64,000 bases of DNA from Erythroxylum novogranatense (lineage: Eukaryota; Streptophyta; Magnoliopsida; Malpighiales; Erythroxylaceae), in assembly GCA_029891385.1 (NCBI GenBank), contig CM057233.1:54204063-54268062 (forward strand), given 5' to 3'. Every line of letters starts with the position of its first letter. The first letter of the stretch is position 1. Under the pieces are notes generated by a model, which saw only the letters and a program-made list of their open reading frames with translations, did not search any database and had not been told where the DNA came from. Positions 35,978 to 50,279 of the stretch are shown here, in pieces. The position numbers and the translations under genes were made by a program.

Positions 35978-37644
35978 AGCCCGTCCTTCGCCGCAATCAA
36001 CCGGCTCCTCTCCTCCTCCCCCGTAGCAAGTTGAGCTTTCAAAACGCTCCTCGCCTCTTCCCAAAATTTCTTCTCCTCCTCCAAGGAAGAGAGTTGAGCC
36101 TGGAAGACATCTCTCTCTTCCTTAGTCTCCAAAAACTCGCCCCTCAAAGCCTTCACCTGCTCAAGGAGATCGTGAACTTCCTGGTCCAATGATTGATTAA
36201 TCCCGTCCAGATTCTCCATACGTTGATGCATCGCGGTGGACATCACCAGACTTCTTACACAGCTACGGATGAGACGGGGCCCTACCTCCTGATTGTTCAG
36301 CGAGTCCATGAGCTTCTCGTCCACGGGGGGAACGATCCTCTCAGCAATGTGAAGGGACACCTCGAGGTCCCCAATCGATGCAGTTTTAGCCAAACTGATC
36401 GCAGGCTCCCACTGTTCGGCGTTAGTCGCTCGCCCTTTCCCCTTACTTTCTCTCTCCTTCTCTTTCCTGCCTTGACTCGACGGGCCGGACGGTAGGTCAA
36501 CAAGCCGAACAATCCTCTTCCTCTTAAGAGGTGGCTCCACCTTCTCTTCCTCCTCCTCTTCCAACTCGCTTTCCAAGACTTTCCGGCACGATCGGCAATG
36601 ACGCCGACACGACAGATTTCTTCGATGGGAGGAGGCCGACAACATCAGAATGGCTGGCTCTCATCAAGCGGAGCGGCACCTTCACCGATCTCTGCCTCCT
36701 TCCTCTTTTTCTTCCCTTTGGCCTGCTTTTTGGATTTAGGGGGAGGGGAGGACCCGGCAAAATCTTCTACCCTCGCCATGGCTGCACAGCAATAAAACAG
36801 GCCAGAAAGCGAAACCAATACTTAAAAATACAGCAAATAATTCAACCACGAGGGGTCAACCAGACGGGGCGGTTTCCTCTCCTAGTCCGCTAATTTGTGA
36901 CTGGCGGTCGATTAGAAAGGAACCGGCCGAGGCCCCTCCGCGATATCGAAGAATGAGCCGAGTGAAATCATATCGACCGAGCCCTTTTATGCGACCGACC
37001 ACCTCCCACTCCTTTCTAAAAAAAGATAGGCTCGACGTGTCGTTCCACCGCTCGGCTAAAGGATACCTCCACGGCTGGGACTCAAAGGAGGATCCTGGGG
37101 GCTTCACAAAAAAGTACTTCGTCCGCCAAGAAATAATTTTTGAGACCGTTCCGACCAGACGGTATCGGGCATCCCTATATTGCAAGTGAGGGATCCCGAC
37201 CTCAGAGCTCGAACTCTGATTCATCCTAAAAAAATGGCGTAGGATCCTAACCGAAGGCAAACAACCAAACTGATGGCACAGCAAGGCCAGACTGTTAATG
37301 AACCTCCAGCCATTCGGAGGAATCTGGCTCGGTATAAATTGGAAGTCGACACACACCTCGTGAATAATCGGGGCATACGGGAGCCTCACGCCACCGATCG
37401 AGAAGAAACTATCAGAAATGGTAAAATACCCACTCAAATTGCTGTGGATTCGTTCATGCTCCAAAGCCAACCTAGGCCCCCAGGACATAGGGATATTATT
37501 CCTGATAATCGACCGATTTAGCTCTACCGCGGTTATCGTTGATTTATCTCTCGGTGGCTCTTCCACGACCAACCCATCGTTCCACTCTCTCGTCGAGGTT
37601 TCTTCAACACCTCTTACCATACTTCTAGAACTGGCCGTCGACAT
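35978..37644 (-). pseudogene. Gypsy-2 antisense ORF, N-terminal and middle part (two exons)
   Basis: Exon 1 runs from 37644 down to 36861 with one continuous frame: N-terminal S/R-rich part, then NNIPMSWGPRLALEHERIHS, GYFTISDSFFSIGGVRLPYA, NGWRFINSLALLCHQFGC, SWRYPLAERWNDTSSLSF and YRGGASAGSFLI. A 79-base intron (36782-36860) has GTTGAC at the donor and CTGTGCAG at the acceptor. Exon 2 starts with ATGGCGAGGG at 36779. It encodes a basic segment (KRKRIVRL near 36535), an acidic and polar part and a coiled coil (QAQLSSLEEEKKFWEEARSV near 36110-36050), where Copia-A interrupts it. A frame break lies near 36600. It is better preserved than the Gypsy-1 copy. Role unknown. Confidence 0.75.
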
Positions 37645-37994
37645 GCTTACTAAGAAGAAGCCTTTGAGAAAACTTTAGAGGAGGAGACGAAGGAAAAGGA
37701 CGTACCTATTCGGTGATTTGAGGTTGAAAAATTGGGCGGCGGTTGAAAGAAAGCTCCGGAGACTGTTGGCAAGAAAATACAAATGAAAGTAGGATGAAAG
37801 CCAGAGAACAAAACAAGCGTAAAGAAAATCTGTAGTCTATCGACCCTGAGTACTTATAGAAGATCGGTCGAATGGACGCCCCAATTAAAGCTCGACGCAT
37901 GGAGACAATCCGAACCAAGCTTAGACACGTGACAGAATTTGGGCTGAGGTAAATTAGGGTTATTCGAAATCCGGAGCGGAGCAACAGTTGAAAG
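37645..37994 (+). other. Gypsy-2 3' untranslated region, left part
   Basis: Homologous to 11180-11490 of Gypsy-1, upstream of the antisense ORF start. No ORF of substance. It ends at the GAAAG target site of Copia-B (37990-37994), and the Gypsy sequence resumes at 47758. Confidence 0.7.
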
Positions 37995-40007
<2,013 letters not shown>

Positions 40008-40008
40008 G

Positions 40009-40020
40009 TGGTATCAGAGC
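40009..40020 (+). promoter_or_regulatory. Copia-B primer binding site
   Basis: TGGTATCAGAGC, complementary to the 3' end of plant initiator methionine tRNA (established for Copia elements), placed one base after the 5' LTR end. Confidence 0.92.
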
Positions 40021-41127
40021 GTCTGGTATCCCGTATGAAGCTAAAACCTAAGCTAGATCAGAAACCCTAAGTGCTGTTGCTGTTGGTGCATGCTTGCTGT
40101 CCAGATTTCGAATTGCTATAGAGATAGGGTTTTCGAAATTTTTCTGCCCAGAAATGTTCATAACATGTTAGAGAATATGTCTGTGAATTTTCAGAATTTA
40201 TCGATTTGATTTGATATAGTTTTGCTAATTAATTCCCTAAGGTTACAGATGCTGTTTTGTGAAACGATTCTGGAACAGGCAGTAGTATAAAATCGAGAAT
40301 AAATTCTAGAAAAATCGTTTTCTGGATTTTTCCTTCACCTACATGTCTCTAAGATGTTGGTGAATATCTGTGAGCATGGAAATTGTATTTCAAGGTGATT
40401 GGATATTTATTCACGAATTTATTCTATGCTGTTGGGAATTGCTGTGCTGATAAACACAGATTTTGAATCGGTTTTGTTATTTAGGTTGACTGAGTTTTTG
40501 ATGGCCTAAAATCCTGAAAAACTTTATGTAGCATGTTCTGAACATTTAGTAACCTATATAATTTTATCATGATTTATTGAAATTTTTTCATTGATCATTT
40601 CAAGCAATATACAGAACTGGAAAGTTTTTGTGAAAATTGTTGAGACTGTTTTGCTTGGCTTGATTGAGGTTGCTTTTTCAATTCCAATGCCTTGCACCAT
40701 TTTTAATGTGATTAAAAATGTGTTATCTTGATGTGGTATGATTGCCAAACTGAATTGCTTGAATTACCTTTTCCAAGAATTTTTGAATGCCGAATTGGTC
40801 ACATTAGCGTCTCGTTAGTATATTGCATTATCTTGTTTGTTTTGACCGTCATATTTTTATGGCATGTGCTGAAGTAAATTTGATAATGTATATGCTAGCT
40901 AGAGATGCTTAGGATGATAATTTGGGTGTTCTTAAATTGTTTGGAAATTAATGAGTTTTGACTCATTTCAAGCTTTTCATATAGTTTGACTATTTAAGGC
41001 ATTCATGAATCAATGAAGTGTTCATTGATACATCAAATTTATCAGATATTACCTTAGGTATGTAGGTGTTGTGAATTGGAATTGCATTAATTGAGGAATT
41101 AGCCGATTAGAGATTTTAGCAAATTTA

Positions 41128-41370
41128 CTCGGATAAGTCGACTTGTGTGAAATAAGTCCACTTGTTCAAATTTTTTGGATAAGTCGACTTGTCTATGTAA
41201 TAAGTCCACTTGTTCAGATCTCAAAGATAAGCTTCACTTGTAGTACCTTATAAGTCCACTTGTTCATGGGCAGGTGAAATAAGTGGACTTGTGTCATACA
41301 AGTGGACTTGTGTGTGGCAGAAGCATAAGTCCACTTGCATTTGATGAAAGTCGACTTGTGGCATGCTTCG
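41128..41370 (+). repeat. Cluster of AAGT(C/G)(G/C)ACTT palindromes in the Copia-B leader
   Basis: Within about 240 bases there are ten near-regular copies of a decamer that appears as AAGTCGACTT, AAGTCCACTT or AAGTGGACTT, usually as ATAAGTCSACTTGT. They lie at roughly 41136, 41155, 41178, 41200, 41251, 41280, 41300, 41328 and 41349, plus a degenerate AAGCTTCACTT near 41230. The leader lies between the primer site and gag and has no ORF here. The same decamer opens the LTR of this element. Confidence 0.85.
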
Positions 41371-41544
41371 AGTTGGATGATGGATGATTATAAGGATTGA
41401 TTCAATGTGATTGATGAAACCTAAATCATTCCATATAGTCCTGGCGACTATAATCCTTAAGCTTGAAGAAGAATAGACCCGAAATCCCTCCTCGGTATAT
41501 GAAAACTAACGCCTTCCATTAATATGGTAAGAACCAGAGTTCTT

Positions 41545-41965
41545 ATAGGGTTGGGTTGTTGAGCTAACCTCAAGCTCACTCTATACGAATATGTTCAAAC
41601 CATGAAAATAAGATTTTCGGATTAATGGGTCGGTTTTCCTAGAAGCGTTGATTTGTTGAGCTAACCTCAAGGTCAACGTGGACAGAAGCGAAGTTGGGTA
41701 GCATACATTAGATGTATGCGCATCAAAGAGTTGATACCCAATGAAGTGCACACATCAACAAGTTGATAAAGACTGATTGATAGTTGTGTCTAAGATGTAA
41801 TTGGTATATCCGATACCTCCGAGACATAAGGTGGCTTGTTGAGCTAACCTCAAGGTCATTCTTAATGTCGGTTATCGATGATGCAATTGGTATGACCGAT
41901 ACCTACCGATTGACCTAAGTTGTGGCTTGTTGAGCAAACTCAAGGTCACTCTTAGCAATGTCGGA
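41545..41965 (+). repeat. Four copies of a TTGTTGAGCTAACCTCAAGGTCA motif
   Basis: The motif lies near 41548, 41651, 41837 and 41928, the last with CTAACC shortened to CAAA. Each contains TTGAG and CTCAA around a six-base loop, so each could form a small hairpin in the leader RNA. The copies are embedded in looser repeats containing TCGGTTATC/CGGATATC and GATACC words. No protein is apparent. Confidence 0.75.
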
Positions 41966-42239
41966 TATCCACCCACTAGACATTATGTCACTTTGTTTCT
42001 CTGGATTCAGTAAAGAGGGTTATGGATTCTAGGAAACTAGTGGAGCCATATGCATGTCATGCAAGTCCTTATGATCATACAGCAATTCTATCCTATCATT
42101 CCTTCTCTCTATCGCGTTTAGGTTGATTGAAGAAGTCTTTCGATTGAATTTATGCTCTATTCTCGACTTAATTTTCTTGATTGGCTAAGGAATCGAGAAT
42201 TGTTCTCGGATCCGAGGAACCGTATACGCCCCAGATGTT

Positions 42240-42860
42240 CCACTTCCAGATGCACTCTTGTCAATGCTTCGATAAGGATCGAAAGCATATCGTAAGCATC
42301 TAAAGGACGTTGATATGGATACTTGCATTATGCTTGTCTCGATGTCACCAGAGCTGCAGAAGCAGCACGAGTCCATGGATGCTCACGTTATAATATTTCA
42401 TCTTAGGGAGCTGTTTGATGAGTAAGCTTGGTCTGAAAGGTTCAAGACCTCAAGGCTTCTCTTCATCACAAAGATGGCTCGAGACAATCTAACATGCAAG
42501 ATACCCTGAAGATGAATGGCTATATTGAGAGATTGACCGTCTTAGGATTTGTAATGGATTATGAATTAAGTAGAGACTTAATTCTGGTTGGATTGTCTGA
42601 TGGTTGTTCACAATTCGTGTTAAACTATCGGATAAACCAAATATCCACAACAATTCCTAAGCTGATCAATCTGCTCATGACAGCTGAGCAGGCTATCAAG
42701 AGAGATAGCAAGTGCTAATGGTGGATGCTTCTTCTTCTAGTTCAAAGAAGAAAAAGGGACAAGAAACCAAAGGGAAGTGCCATCAAGGAAAAATCAAAGA
42801 AACTGCCCCAAAAAGTTTTTGCTTTCATAATGGCAAAACTAGCCACTAGAGGCGAAACTG
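42240..42860 (+). pseudogene. Copia-B gag, broken
   Basis: Gag core in shifting frames: CIMLVSMSPELQKQHESMDA near 42324-42382, FHLRELFDE near 42398, then from 42494 MNGYIERLTVLGFVMDYELS, ILVGLSDGCSQFVLNY and a segment ending TAEQAIKRDSKC at 42716. A K-rich part follows (SSKKKKGQETKGK near 42737), with the expected place of the zinc knuckle near 42825-42860 (CFHNGKTSH*RRNCK) degenerate: the first cysteine pair is incomplete and a stop is present. Not functional. Confidence 0.75.
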
Positions 42861-44100
42861 TAAAATCTATCTGGAGTCCTTGAAGCAGAAGAAGGCATCA
42901 GATGCCTCTACTTCTTCAAATATGTTTGTCATTGAGGTTAATACTATTCCTGATCCAAACATATCGGTATTTGATACCGGATGTGGCTCATACATATGAA
43001 ATGATATGCAGGGCCTCAGGGACAGTAGAAAGCTCATAAAAGGAGAACTGGACTTTCGTGCAGGTAATGAAGCAAGGGTTGCTACATTAGCCGTATGCAC
43101 TTCTGTCTTGTTACTCCCTACTGGGCTTGTATTCAAATTGGATGATTGTCATTTTGTACCCGTTTTAAACAAAGAACATATTGTATGTTTTATGTTTAAT
43201 TAGAGCTGATTTCCATTTGACTTTTAGTAGCAATGGTTGCTATATTAGTTGTAATGGAATGCTCTATGGTACTGGTACATTATGCAATGGAATTGACATA
43301 TGAGATATGTCATATCCAATTATGAATATCAATGACGCGAAAAGACATAAATGAGATAATTTAAAATCAACTTACTTATGGCATTGTCGGCTTGGCCATA
43401 TAAATGAGACACGCATCGCTAAGCTCCATAAGAGTGGATGTTTAGGGTCATTTGATTATGAATCATATGACACATGCGAATCTTGTTTATTAGGCAAGAT
43501 GACTAAGTTATCCTTTAAAGGAAAGGGTGAACAAGTGAATGGAATATTAGACCTAATACATTCGGATGTATGTGGTCCAATGTCCATCCATGCCAGAAGT
43601 GGTTGTTTTTACTTCATTACTTTTATCGGTGATTATTCACGATATGGGTAAATGTATCTGATGAGATACAAAATCTGAAGTATTTGAATAGTTCAAATAA
43701 TTCAGAAATGAAGTAGAAAACTAACTTGATAAAAGTATGAAGACATTACGATCTGATCGTGGTGGAAAATACTTAGACCAACAGTTTTAGATTATCTCAG
43801 AGATAATGGTATTTTATCTCAGTTCACTCCACCTTGCACGCCGCAGCACAATGGTGTGGCTGAAAGGAGAAATCGAACCTTGTTAGACATGGTGCGATTG
43901 ATGATAGGTTTTGCACAGTTTTGGGAATATGCGCTTGAGACAACTGCTTTACTTGCTAAACGAGTTCCATCAAAGATGCTTGATGTTACTCCATATGAAG
44001 ATATGGACTAACGAAAACCCTATCTTTCTTAGCTGAAAGTTTGGGATTGTCCTCCACGTGAAGCGGACACGGTCGAGATTAGCTTGATGCAAAGTCGACA
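42861..44100 (+). pseudogene. Copia-B protease and integrase, broken
   Basis: The protease motif FDTGCGSYI lies near 42970-42996, with the catalytic aspartate present (the usual form is D-[ST]-G). A GAG-pre-integrase part follows (FKLDDCHFVPVLNKEHIV near 43134-43187, LWHCRLGHI-like near 43376-43400). The integrase core blocks DVCGPMSIHARSGCFYFITF (43567-43626), TLRSDRGGKYLDQQF-like (43744-43790) and PQHNGVAERRNRTLLDM (43842-43895) keep the D-D-E residues. Frame shifts occur near 43205, 43650 and 43790 and after 43990. Confidence 0.75.
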
Positions 44101-44339
44101 AGTGTTTGTTCGTGGAATATCAATTCTACCTTGCTGAGGAACAAAAGTTGTTTGTTTCAAAGCTTGCTGTTTTCTTAAAGAAATAGTTTCTTTTACAATA
44201 AGACAGTGGGAGCAAAGTTGAACTTAGAGAATTTCAAGATGCTCGAACAAACACAGTATCAATCGTCAACTTGAAATCAGAACTCATGTAGATGAGGTAA
44301 CAGCTTCAACCTTCTATTACACACAATTTACGTAGGTTA

Positions 44340-45720
44340 AGTAGGATACACACTGTTCTAGAGAGATATGAATTTCGTAAGGGAACAGAATGACGTATTA
44401 CTCATACGAGATGATGAGCCTACTACCTATGAAGAGGTTCTGAAAAGTTCAGAGTCTGGAAAATGACTTTGTGCCATGAAAGCCGAAATGGATTCCATAT
44501 AAACCAAGTATGGACTTTGGTTGTTACACCTGAAGGGATAAAACCCACAGGGTGCAAAGGAGTTTTCACAAGAAAACCAACATGGATGGTAATTTGATTA
44601 CCTATAAAGCAATGCTTCTGGTTAAAGGATTTCGTCACAGACAAGGAGTTGACTATGACGAAACCTTCAAATTTCCCGTAGCAATGCTTAAATCCATTAG
44701 GATACTCCTAGCCATTGCCGCCATTATGATTATGAGATATGACAATGGATCGAAGATAGCTTTCCGAGAGGAAATCTACCCGAGGATATGTATGACACAA
44801 CCGAGGGCTTCACTTCCATCGATGGCGGCACGTATGCAAGCTTCAGAAATCCATGTTTGGATTGAAGCAAGCATCCAGGAGTTGGATTATCCGTTTAGAT
44901 GAGTCAATCAAAGAGTTTGATTTCTCACAAAATTCGGATGATCATTGTGTGTATAAGAAGGTTAATGGGACTGCAATCGTATTCTTTGTGTTGTATGTAG
45001 ATGACATACTGTTACTAGAAAACGATGTCTCTATGCTGCAATCAGTTAAAATTTGGTTGTCCAAACAATTTGCCTTGAAAGACCTTGGTAAAGCAACTTA
45101 TATCCTTGGGATATAGATTTATGCAGATAGATCAAAAGTTGCTTGGTCTTTCACAAGCATCGTACATAGATGAGATGCTAAAGAGGTTTAGCATGAAACG
45201 ATGCTATGTACGAGGCCCGATGTATCATATGCTCTAAGTGTTACGAGCAGATACCAATCGGATCTGGTGAGGGTCACTAGTGATCACAAGAATATCCTCA
45301 AGTACTTGCGAAGCACTAAGGATGTTTTCTTGATGTTTGGAGATGGAAATCTCCATATGAGCAGGCATTCAGATGCCAGTATCTAATCTGATAAGGATGA
45401 TTCTGAATCATGATCAGGTTATATACATTCATACTGAATAGCGTGGCGGTCAGTTGGAAAAGTTCCAAACAAGAGAGGACTGCTGATTCATCAACCGAGG
45501 CAGAGTACATTGCCGCATGAGATGCGCAAAGGAAGCGGTTTAGATCAAGAAGTTCATTATCGAACTTGATCCGTCCCTACCGTGATGGGCCTATAGGATT
45601 GTATTGTGATACAATGGGGCTAGTGCGCAGGCAAAGGAACCAAGGTCTTATCGACGATCCGAACATGTACTTCGCCGATTCGGGAGATCATTAGTCGAGA
45701 TGATATCCTGATAGAGAGAA
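44340..45720 (+). pseudogene. Copia-B reverse transcriptase and RNase H, broken
   Basis: RT begins near 44410 (DEPTTYEEVLKSSES-like) and continues with KKTNMDGNLITYKAMLLVKG (44567-44625) and RQGVDYDETF. It has a region of frame shifts where the second RT block should be (44730-44850). Then come GLKQASRSW, the catalytic LYVDDILLLENDVSML near 44990-45035 and ALKDLGKATYILGI. RNase H follows with LCTRPDVSYALSVTSRYQSD near 45203, SRHSDASI* near 45357 and remnants up to 45720. Compared with Copia-A RNase H it has lost small segments (45165-45200). Confidence 0.8.
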
Positions 45721-45829
45721 TTCCCACGGAGTAAAGTGTTGCTGTTCCGTTGACAAAGCCATTGTCACAGGAGAATTGTGATTCTCATGGACTCGCTTAT
45801 GGTATTGGATACTAAGGCGATTGGCTTTA

Positions 45830-45845
45830 GGTCAAGTGGGAGATT
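45830..45845 (+). promoter_or_regulatory. Copia-B polypurine tract
   Basis: CAAGTGGGAGATT immediately precedes the 3' LTR start TGTAAGTACAAG at 45846. Confidence 0.8.
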
Positions 45846-47757
45846 TGTAAGTACAAGTCGACTTGTACTACTGATAAGTCGACTTGTTCTTGAAAAGTAC
45901 CGATAAGTCGACTTGTACATTGGATAAGTCGACTTATTCAAGGATCTGATCGTTTATTTTGCCCTAAAGGCAATCCCTTTAGCTGCTTTTATTCACAAAT
46001 CGTGCGCATGAATGAATAAATAAAGAAAAGGCATAATTCATTAATTTGATGTTCATGAACATTGTTTATGAATTGATTGGATCTTTAATCGATTAATGAA
46101 GTCCATGATATATGACATAGCATGAAGGAAATTATGATGTGATCATACTCCCGAGATTCCTATCATGTGCAATTATGTCAAGATTCAAATTCTCCTAGTC
46201 ATAGGATTAATGAGACCGGACATCATTAATCCGGATAGACTAGCACATGTCATATTCCTCGATTGGATCAAGCGGTGGATCTCGAAAACTGTAAATATGA
46301 GATATTTAGAATTGACATGTGGATGCTTACTAGCGGTAGTAAGTTCATTGGATGACTGCCATGAGATCATCACATGGATATCTTATCTAGTGTCGCTGAT
46401 AATCTCATCATAGAATGGTGCAAGTATCCTTAGACTTGAGGTACTCAAGGATATCTTGAATCTTGATTACGTATTTTGACTCCATTTCTTGTTGCCTTCC
46501 GAGGTAACTCATGGGTGGTGCTTGGGTACGACTTGAGGTATTCAAGGTAATTGAGTAGCCAATAAAGGATTCACCACTTGGATTAGCGGAGGAGATACCC
46601 ATGGCCTCTTGTCAGGATCATTACTTGTAAATCTCTGGCCAGAGTGAATATGTCATGGAGAGTGTCTTCATGGACATATAGAGTAATGAGTCATAGGACG
46701 AGATCTGTTATCACTTGGGCTAGGCTCAGTCTAGTAAGAGTTGACACTTTGACCATACTCATAACCAAGTGGGGTATAGGATGGTGAAAGGACGAATTGC
46801 ACGGTAATTGTCATGGAAGGGTTCGTGATCCGGTTCGTGATGAATACATCAAACCGATTACTTTCCGTCAATTGGGGTCATGATGTGTTGCTAGATACCG
46901 CTCATGACTTGCTCAGATTAATTGTTAATCTAAGTGGCCAATATAGCCTAAGCTTAAAGGGTCACACGCTTAAGAGTGTCTTAGAGAATCAGAAATAGTT
47001 ATTGGACGAGTTCCAATTATGGAGAGCATTAGATTAAATGGATCCCAATGGAATTGGGATATGTCCCATGAGATCGCGACATCAATATTACTAAGAAAGG
47101 TTTAGGTCATTTTAAGATTAGGGGCCTAGAGACCGACTCGATGTGACCGGATCTGCTATAATTATATACATATATATATATAATTAATTAATTAAATAAT
47201 TAATTAATTAAATAATTAATTAATATATATATATATATGTAGATCACGTGGATGGAGGAAGCTAATGGAAGAAGCTTCCATTAGAATGCTTAGTCATCAC
47301 TTTAATGATGACTAAATGACAAAATGAAAGCATATAAAGGTGATGATCGTTGGAAAGGGAAGATGATGAGTTTTGAATAAAAGAAAGTGTTTCTTTGTTG
47401 ATGAAAGAGCATCATCGTGGGTTGAAGGAAGAGAGTAAGGTTTTGAGAAAACCTATTTCTTCATCTTCTCCATTAATTCTTCATCTTCTCCTCCAAGGAT
47501 TTCATCCTCCTCCAATGTTTCCTTCACTCTCCAGATGACGGTAGGCTCTGGCAGGCTTTAATCTGTTTAGCTATTCCCGTCAAAGGGTTTGATCCGTTAG
47601 GTTTTCGATCTCTGCGTGGATCACCTTTAGAGATAGTCTCTTTTGGCTATTTAGATTTATGTCTTCATACGGATACTGGATCCAGGTTCGGAAGGTCCCG
47701 AACAAAAATTTTGTTTTCCGCTGCGGTACATGTGATGTACCTCCGGGATTTTCCTAC
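45846..47757 (+). mobile_element. Copia-B 3' LTR
   Basis: 1912 bp. It opens with the same four AAGTCGACTT palindromes as the 5' LTR and ends TTTTCCTAC, directly followed by GAAAG. A TATA candidate CATATAAAGG is at 47331. It differs from the 5' LTR mainly by one- and two-base deletions spread over the length and by the shorter TA tract. Confidence 0.92.
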
Positions 47758-48097
47758 GAAAGGACGTCGTGATTTGTATGATTACAAAAGACGATTCGTT
47801 TGATTCGAAAATCACGAGGAGCACGCAGCCGTCGGTGATGATTAAATAAAGTACCTTCACGCTTTCAAAGATAGATGTTCGCCTAAACTCTCTTGGTACG
47901 AGCTGTCATGCAATAAGTGTCGAGGCCGATCGATCGGAACACCCAACCAATCGATCCTAGCACGAGCGGTCATGTACTACCCGTTGATATCCAACCGATC
48001 GGGCCTACCCTGAGCTGCTCTACAGACGAGCTATAAGATCCTTATATACTCCTTCGACCCTTCTCCTTGCTCAGACTCGAGGAGGTGGGGGGGCTTA
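47758..48097 (+). other. Gypsy-2 3' untranslated region, right part, with polypurine tract
   Basis: Continues the Gypsy-2 sequence after Copia-B. The purine run GACTCGAGGAGGTGGGGGGGCTTA (48074-48097) ends just before the 3' LTR, and the same tract precedes the Gypsy-1 3' LTR. No gene. Confidence 0.75.
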
Positions 48098-48516
48098 TGG
48101 TTGGGCCGGTCGTGCTAGGCCCAAACCCACTCAAAATGACTCATGGACCGATCAGTCCACCCCGCAAGGATTGACCTAGTTCCTATCGATTATGCTAGGC
48201 CCAGGCCCTAGTCCATGCATCCACGACCCACTTGCAGGTGGAAGTCTCCCATGCATACGTAAAGACCTAAACCTAGCATCTATTCCATATATAAGGTACG
48301 AAGTTGTTATAATTCAGTTACGTAATCAGAACCCTAGCTTCTCTATTCTTAGCTATCAAACCCTCACCAAAAAGACTAACTTGAGCGTCGGAGGGGCTTG
48401 CCGGATATCAACTCTCGGCGTACCTTGTGTTGTTTTGCAGGAACCCTTGCTAGGAAACAATCAAACTCATGAATTCAAACGACAATGTGCAGCCTCGCCA
48501 GGATCAGGCAGAACCA
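48098..48516 (+). mobile_element. Gypsy-2 3' LTR
   Basis: 419 bp, TGGTTGGGCCGG to GCAGAACCA, followed by ATAAT (48517-48521), the same 5 bases that precede the 5' LTR. It carries the TATA-like CATATATAAGG near 48286. Low divergence from the 5' LTR is visible by eye. Confidence 0.93.
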
Positions 48517-48521
48517 ATAAT

Positions 48522-49974
48522 AATATCAATTAATTAATTGAAAAATTATTTATTTTATTTGTTAATCAAATGATCATTGATTTATTGGTTAATTATAATG
48601 TATTATACACCTGTGACACATATATATATATCAAAATTAAATATCTTAAAAATTATCATTGATAAAGAAACTTATTAATTGATTAGTTATAATAAATTAT
48701 AATATATTTATTGAGATGTTCAAAATTAAATCTTTTTAGATGACATGTTCATCTATTAGTCAATCAAGCCATGTCGTCGTTCTTAATTAGCCGCTTTCTA
48801 ATTAAAAGACGTGACGTGATAATTATTTCTTTAATAAATCAATCAAACAATGTCTTCATATTTTCTTCTCCAACATAACTTCTATAACCTAACTTCTCAT
48901 AACATAATTCCCCATCTTCATACTATCAAAAGGTGTATATTTTAGATGACTCAGCTTTCTTGTTTCAGCAAACAAGAAATTACGGCGATTTGTAAGTTAT
49001 CCTTCTTTGTAATTTTCTGTTAATTAAAATTTTATTAATTTCATTTGTGATTTACAATGTTAGGTTTGTGAAGTTTAAATTTTCTACCTATTCGGATGTA
49101 GCGGGTTAATATATTATATTTGTTTTGGATAATATTGTTCTTATATTTCATTGATTATTGTTATATGAAAATTTAAATAGTCATATGGAGTTGTTGACAA
49201 AGTTGATTTAATTGTTTTATTCTAATTCTGAATATTTGGTCTATTAAATTTTATCAGTTTTGTATTCAAATCGAAGATCTCACAAATCACGTCTATGATA
49301 TTCATGTTTATATGATTACATAACAAATATTACATTTTTGGACTATATTGTGTTAATTTTAGACTGTAAGATAATATTATGATGATGTTTATAAAATGCA
49401 ACTGTTTAATTTTTTCCATCCATTGTTATGAGAAAATTTGAACCTGACAGTGACGCTTTTAAGAAAGTTATAATTATTTGAGTTACGGCATATCCACAAT
49501 TAGTCTTGTAAATATTTTATTTCCTAAATTTGTTTTTCCTAATCACATTTCTCCTTTAATTCTTTTTAGGTTTTCTTATTGTTCATTCTTACCACGATGT
49601 TGTTCATTATTTCAATAATCAGGCATGTCGAATTTTGTCAAAAAAATTAATGTATAAAATTTGTTTATATTTTTGGTTGTTCCTCGTTAATATGATGATT
49701 ACTTTTTCTTTATTTATTTTTTGTTAAATGTATGATTAAGCTGCTTTTTGAAACGTATGGTTTCGACATGTATTTTGTTATATTAACTAATACAGTATAA
49801 ATTATTGATTCATGATAAATTATTTATTAAATATATGATTTGTTAAATGCATTCTCTTATATTCATCGACAAAAATGAGATTATTGCTTCATTTTTTAGT
49901 GATGTTATAATTAAACATTTTAAAATTGTAGTCGCTGCTTTATTAATGTACCTAAGCATCGTTTATATATAATT
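48522..49974. other. AT-rich intergenic spacer
   Basis: No ORF and no recognisable element. In composition it resembles 12000-16068, and the two are the two sides of the Gypsy-2 target site. Confidence 0.6.
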
Positions 49975-49976
49975 TC

Positions 49977-50115
<139 letters not shown>

Positions 50116-50137
<22 letters not shown>

Positions 50138-50260
50138 AAATCCCGCAATGAAGTGGGATATGAAGAGATCGATAGTATGCAATCTTACCCTACATAGTAG
50201 AGAGGTTGTTTCAGAGATCCGCATACAAATGAGATAATATAAGAGTGATGTAAGTTATAG
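50116..50260 (-). mobile_element. SINE-like fragment
   Basis: Read on the minus strand, it contains ACAACCTCTCTACTATGTAG, GGTAAGATTGCATACTATCG and CATTGCGGGATT, and ends in an ATG-repeat tail. This order resembles the 3' part of plant Au-type SINEs (CTCTC... GGGTAAGGCTGCGTACA... GCGGGA). The call is from memory of that family. The first half of a SINE (tRNA-like part) is not evident. Confidence 0.4.
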
Positions 50261-50279
50261 AGAAAATAGGTAAAACTAA

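Noticed and set aside
36193..37678. Several plus-strand frames of 65-120 codons
   Set aside because: Opposite the antisense ORF of Gypsy-2, which has homologous structure in Gypsy-1. These are shadows.
41128..41370. Regularly spaced repeats considered as a CRISPR-like array
   Set aside because: Repeats are only 10 bases, spacing is uneven, the motif varies, and it lies in a plant retrotransposon leader.
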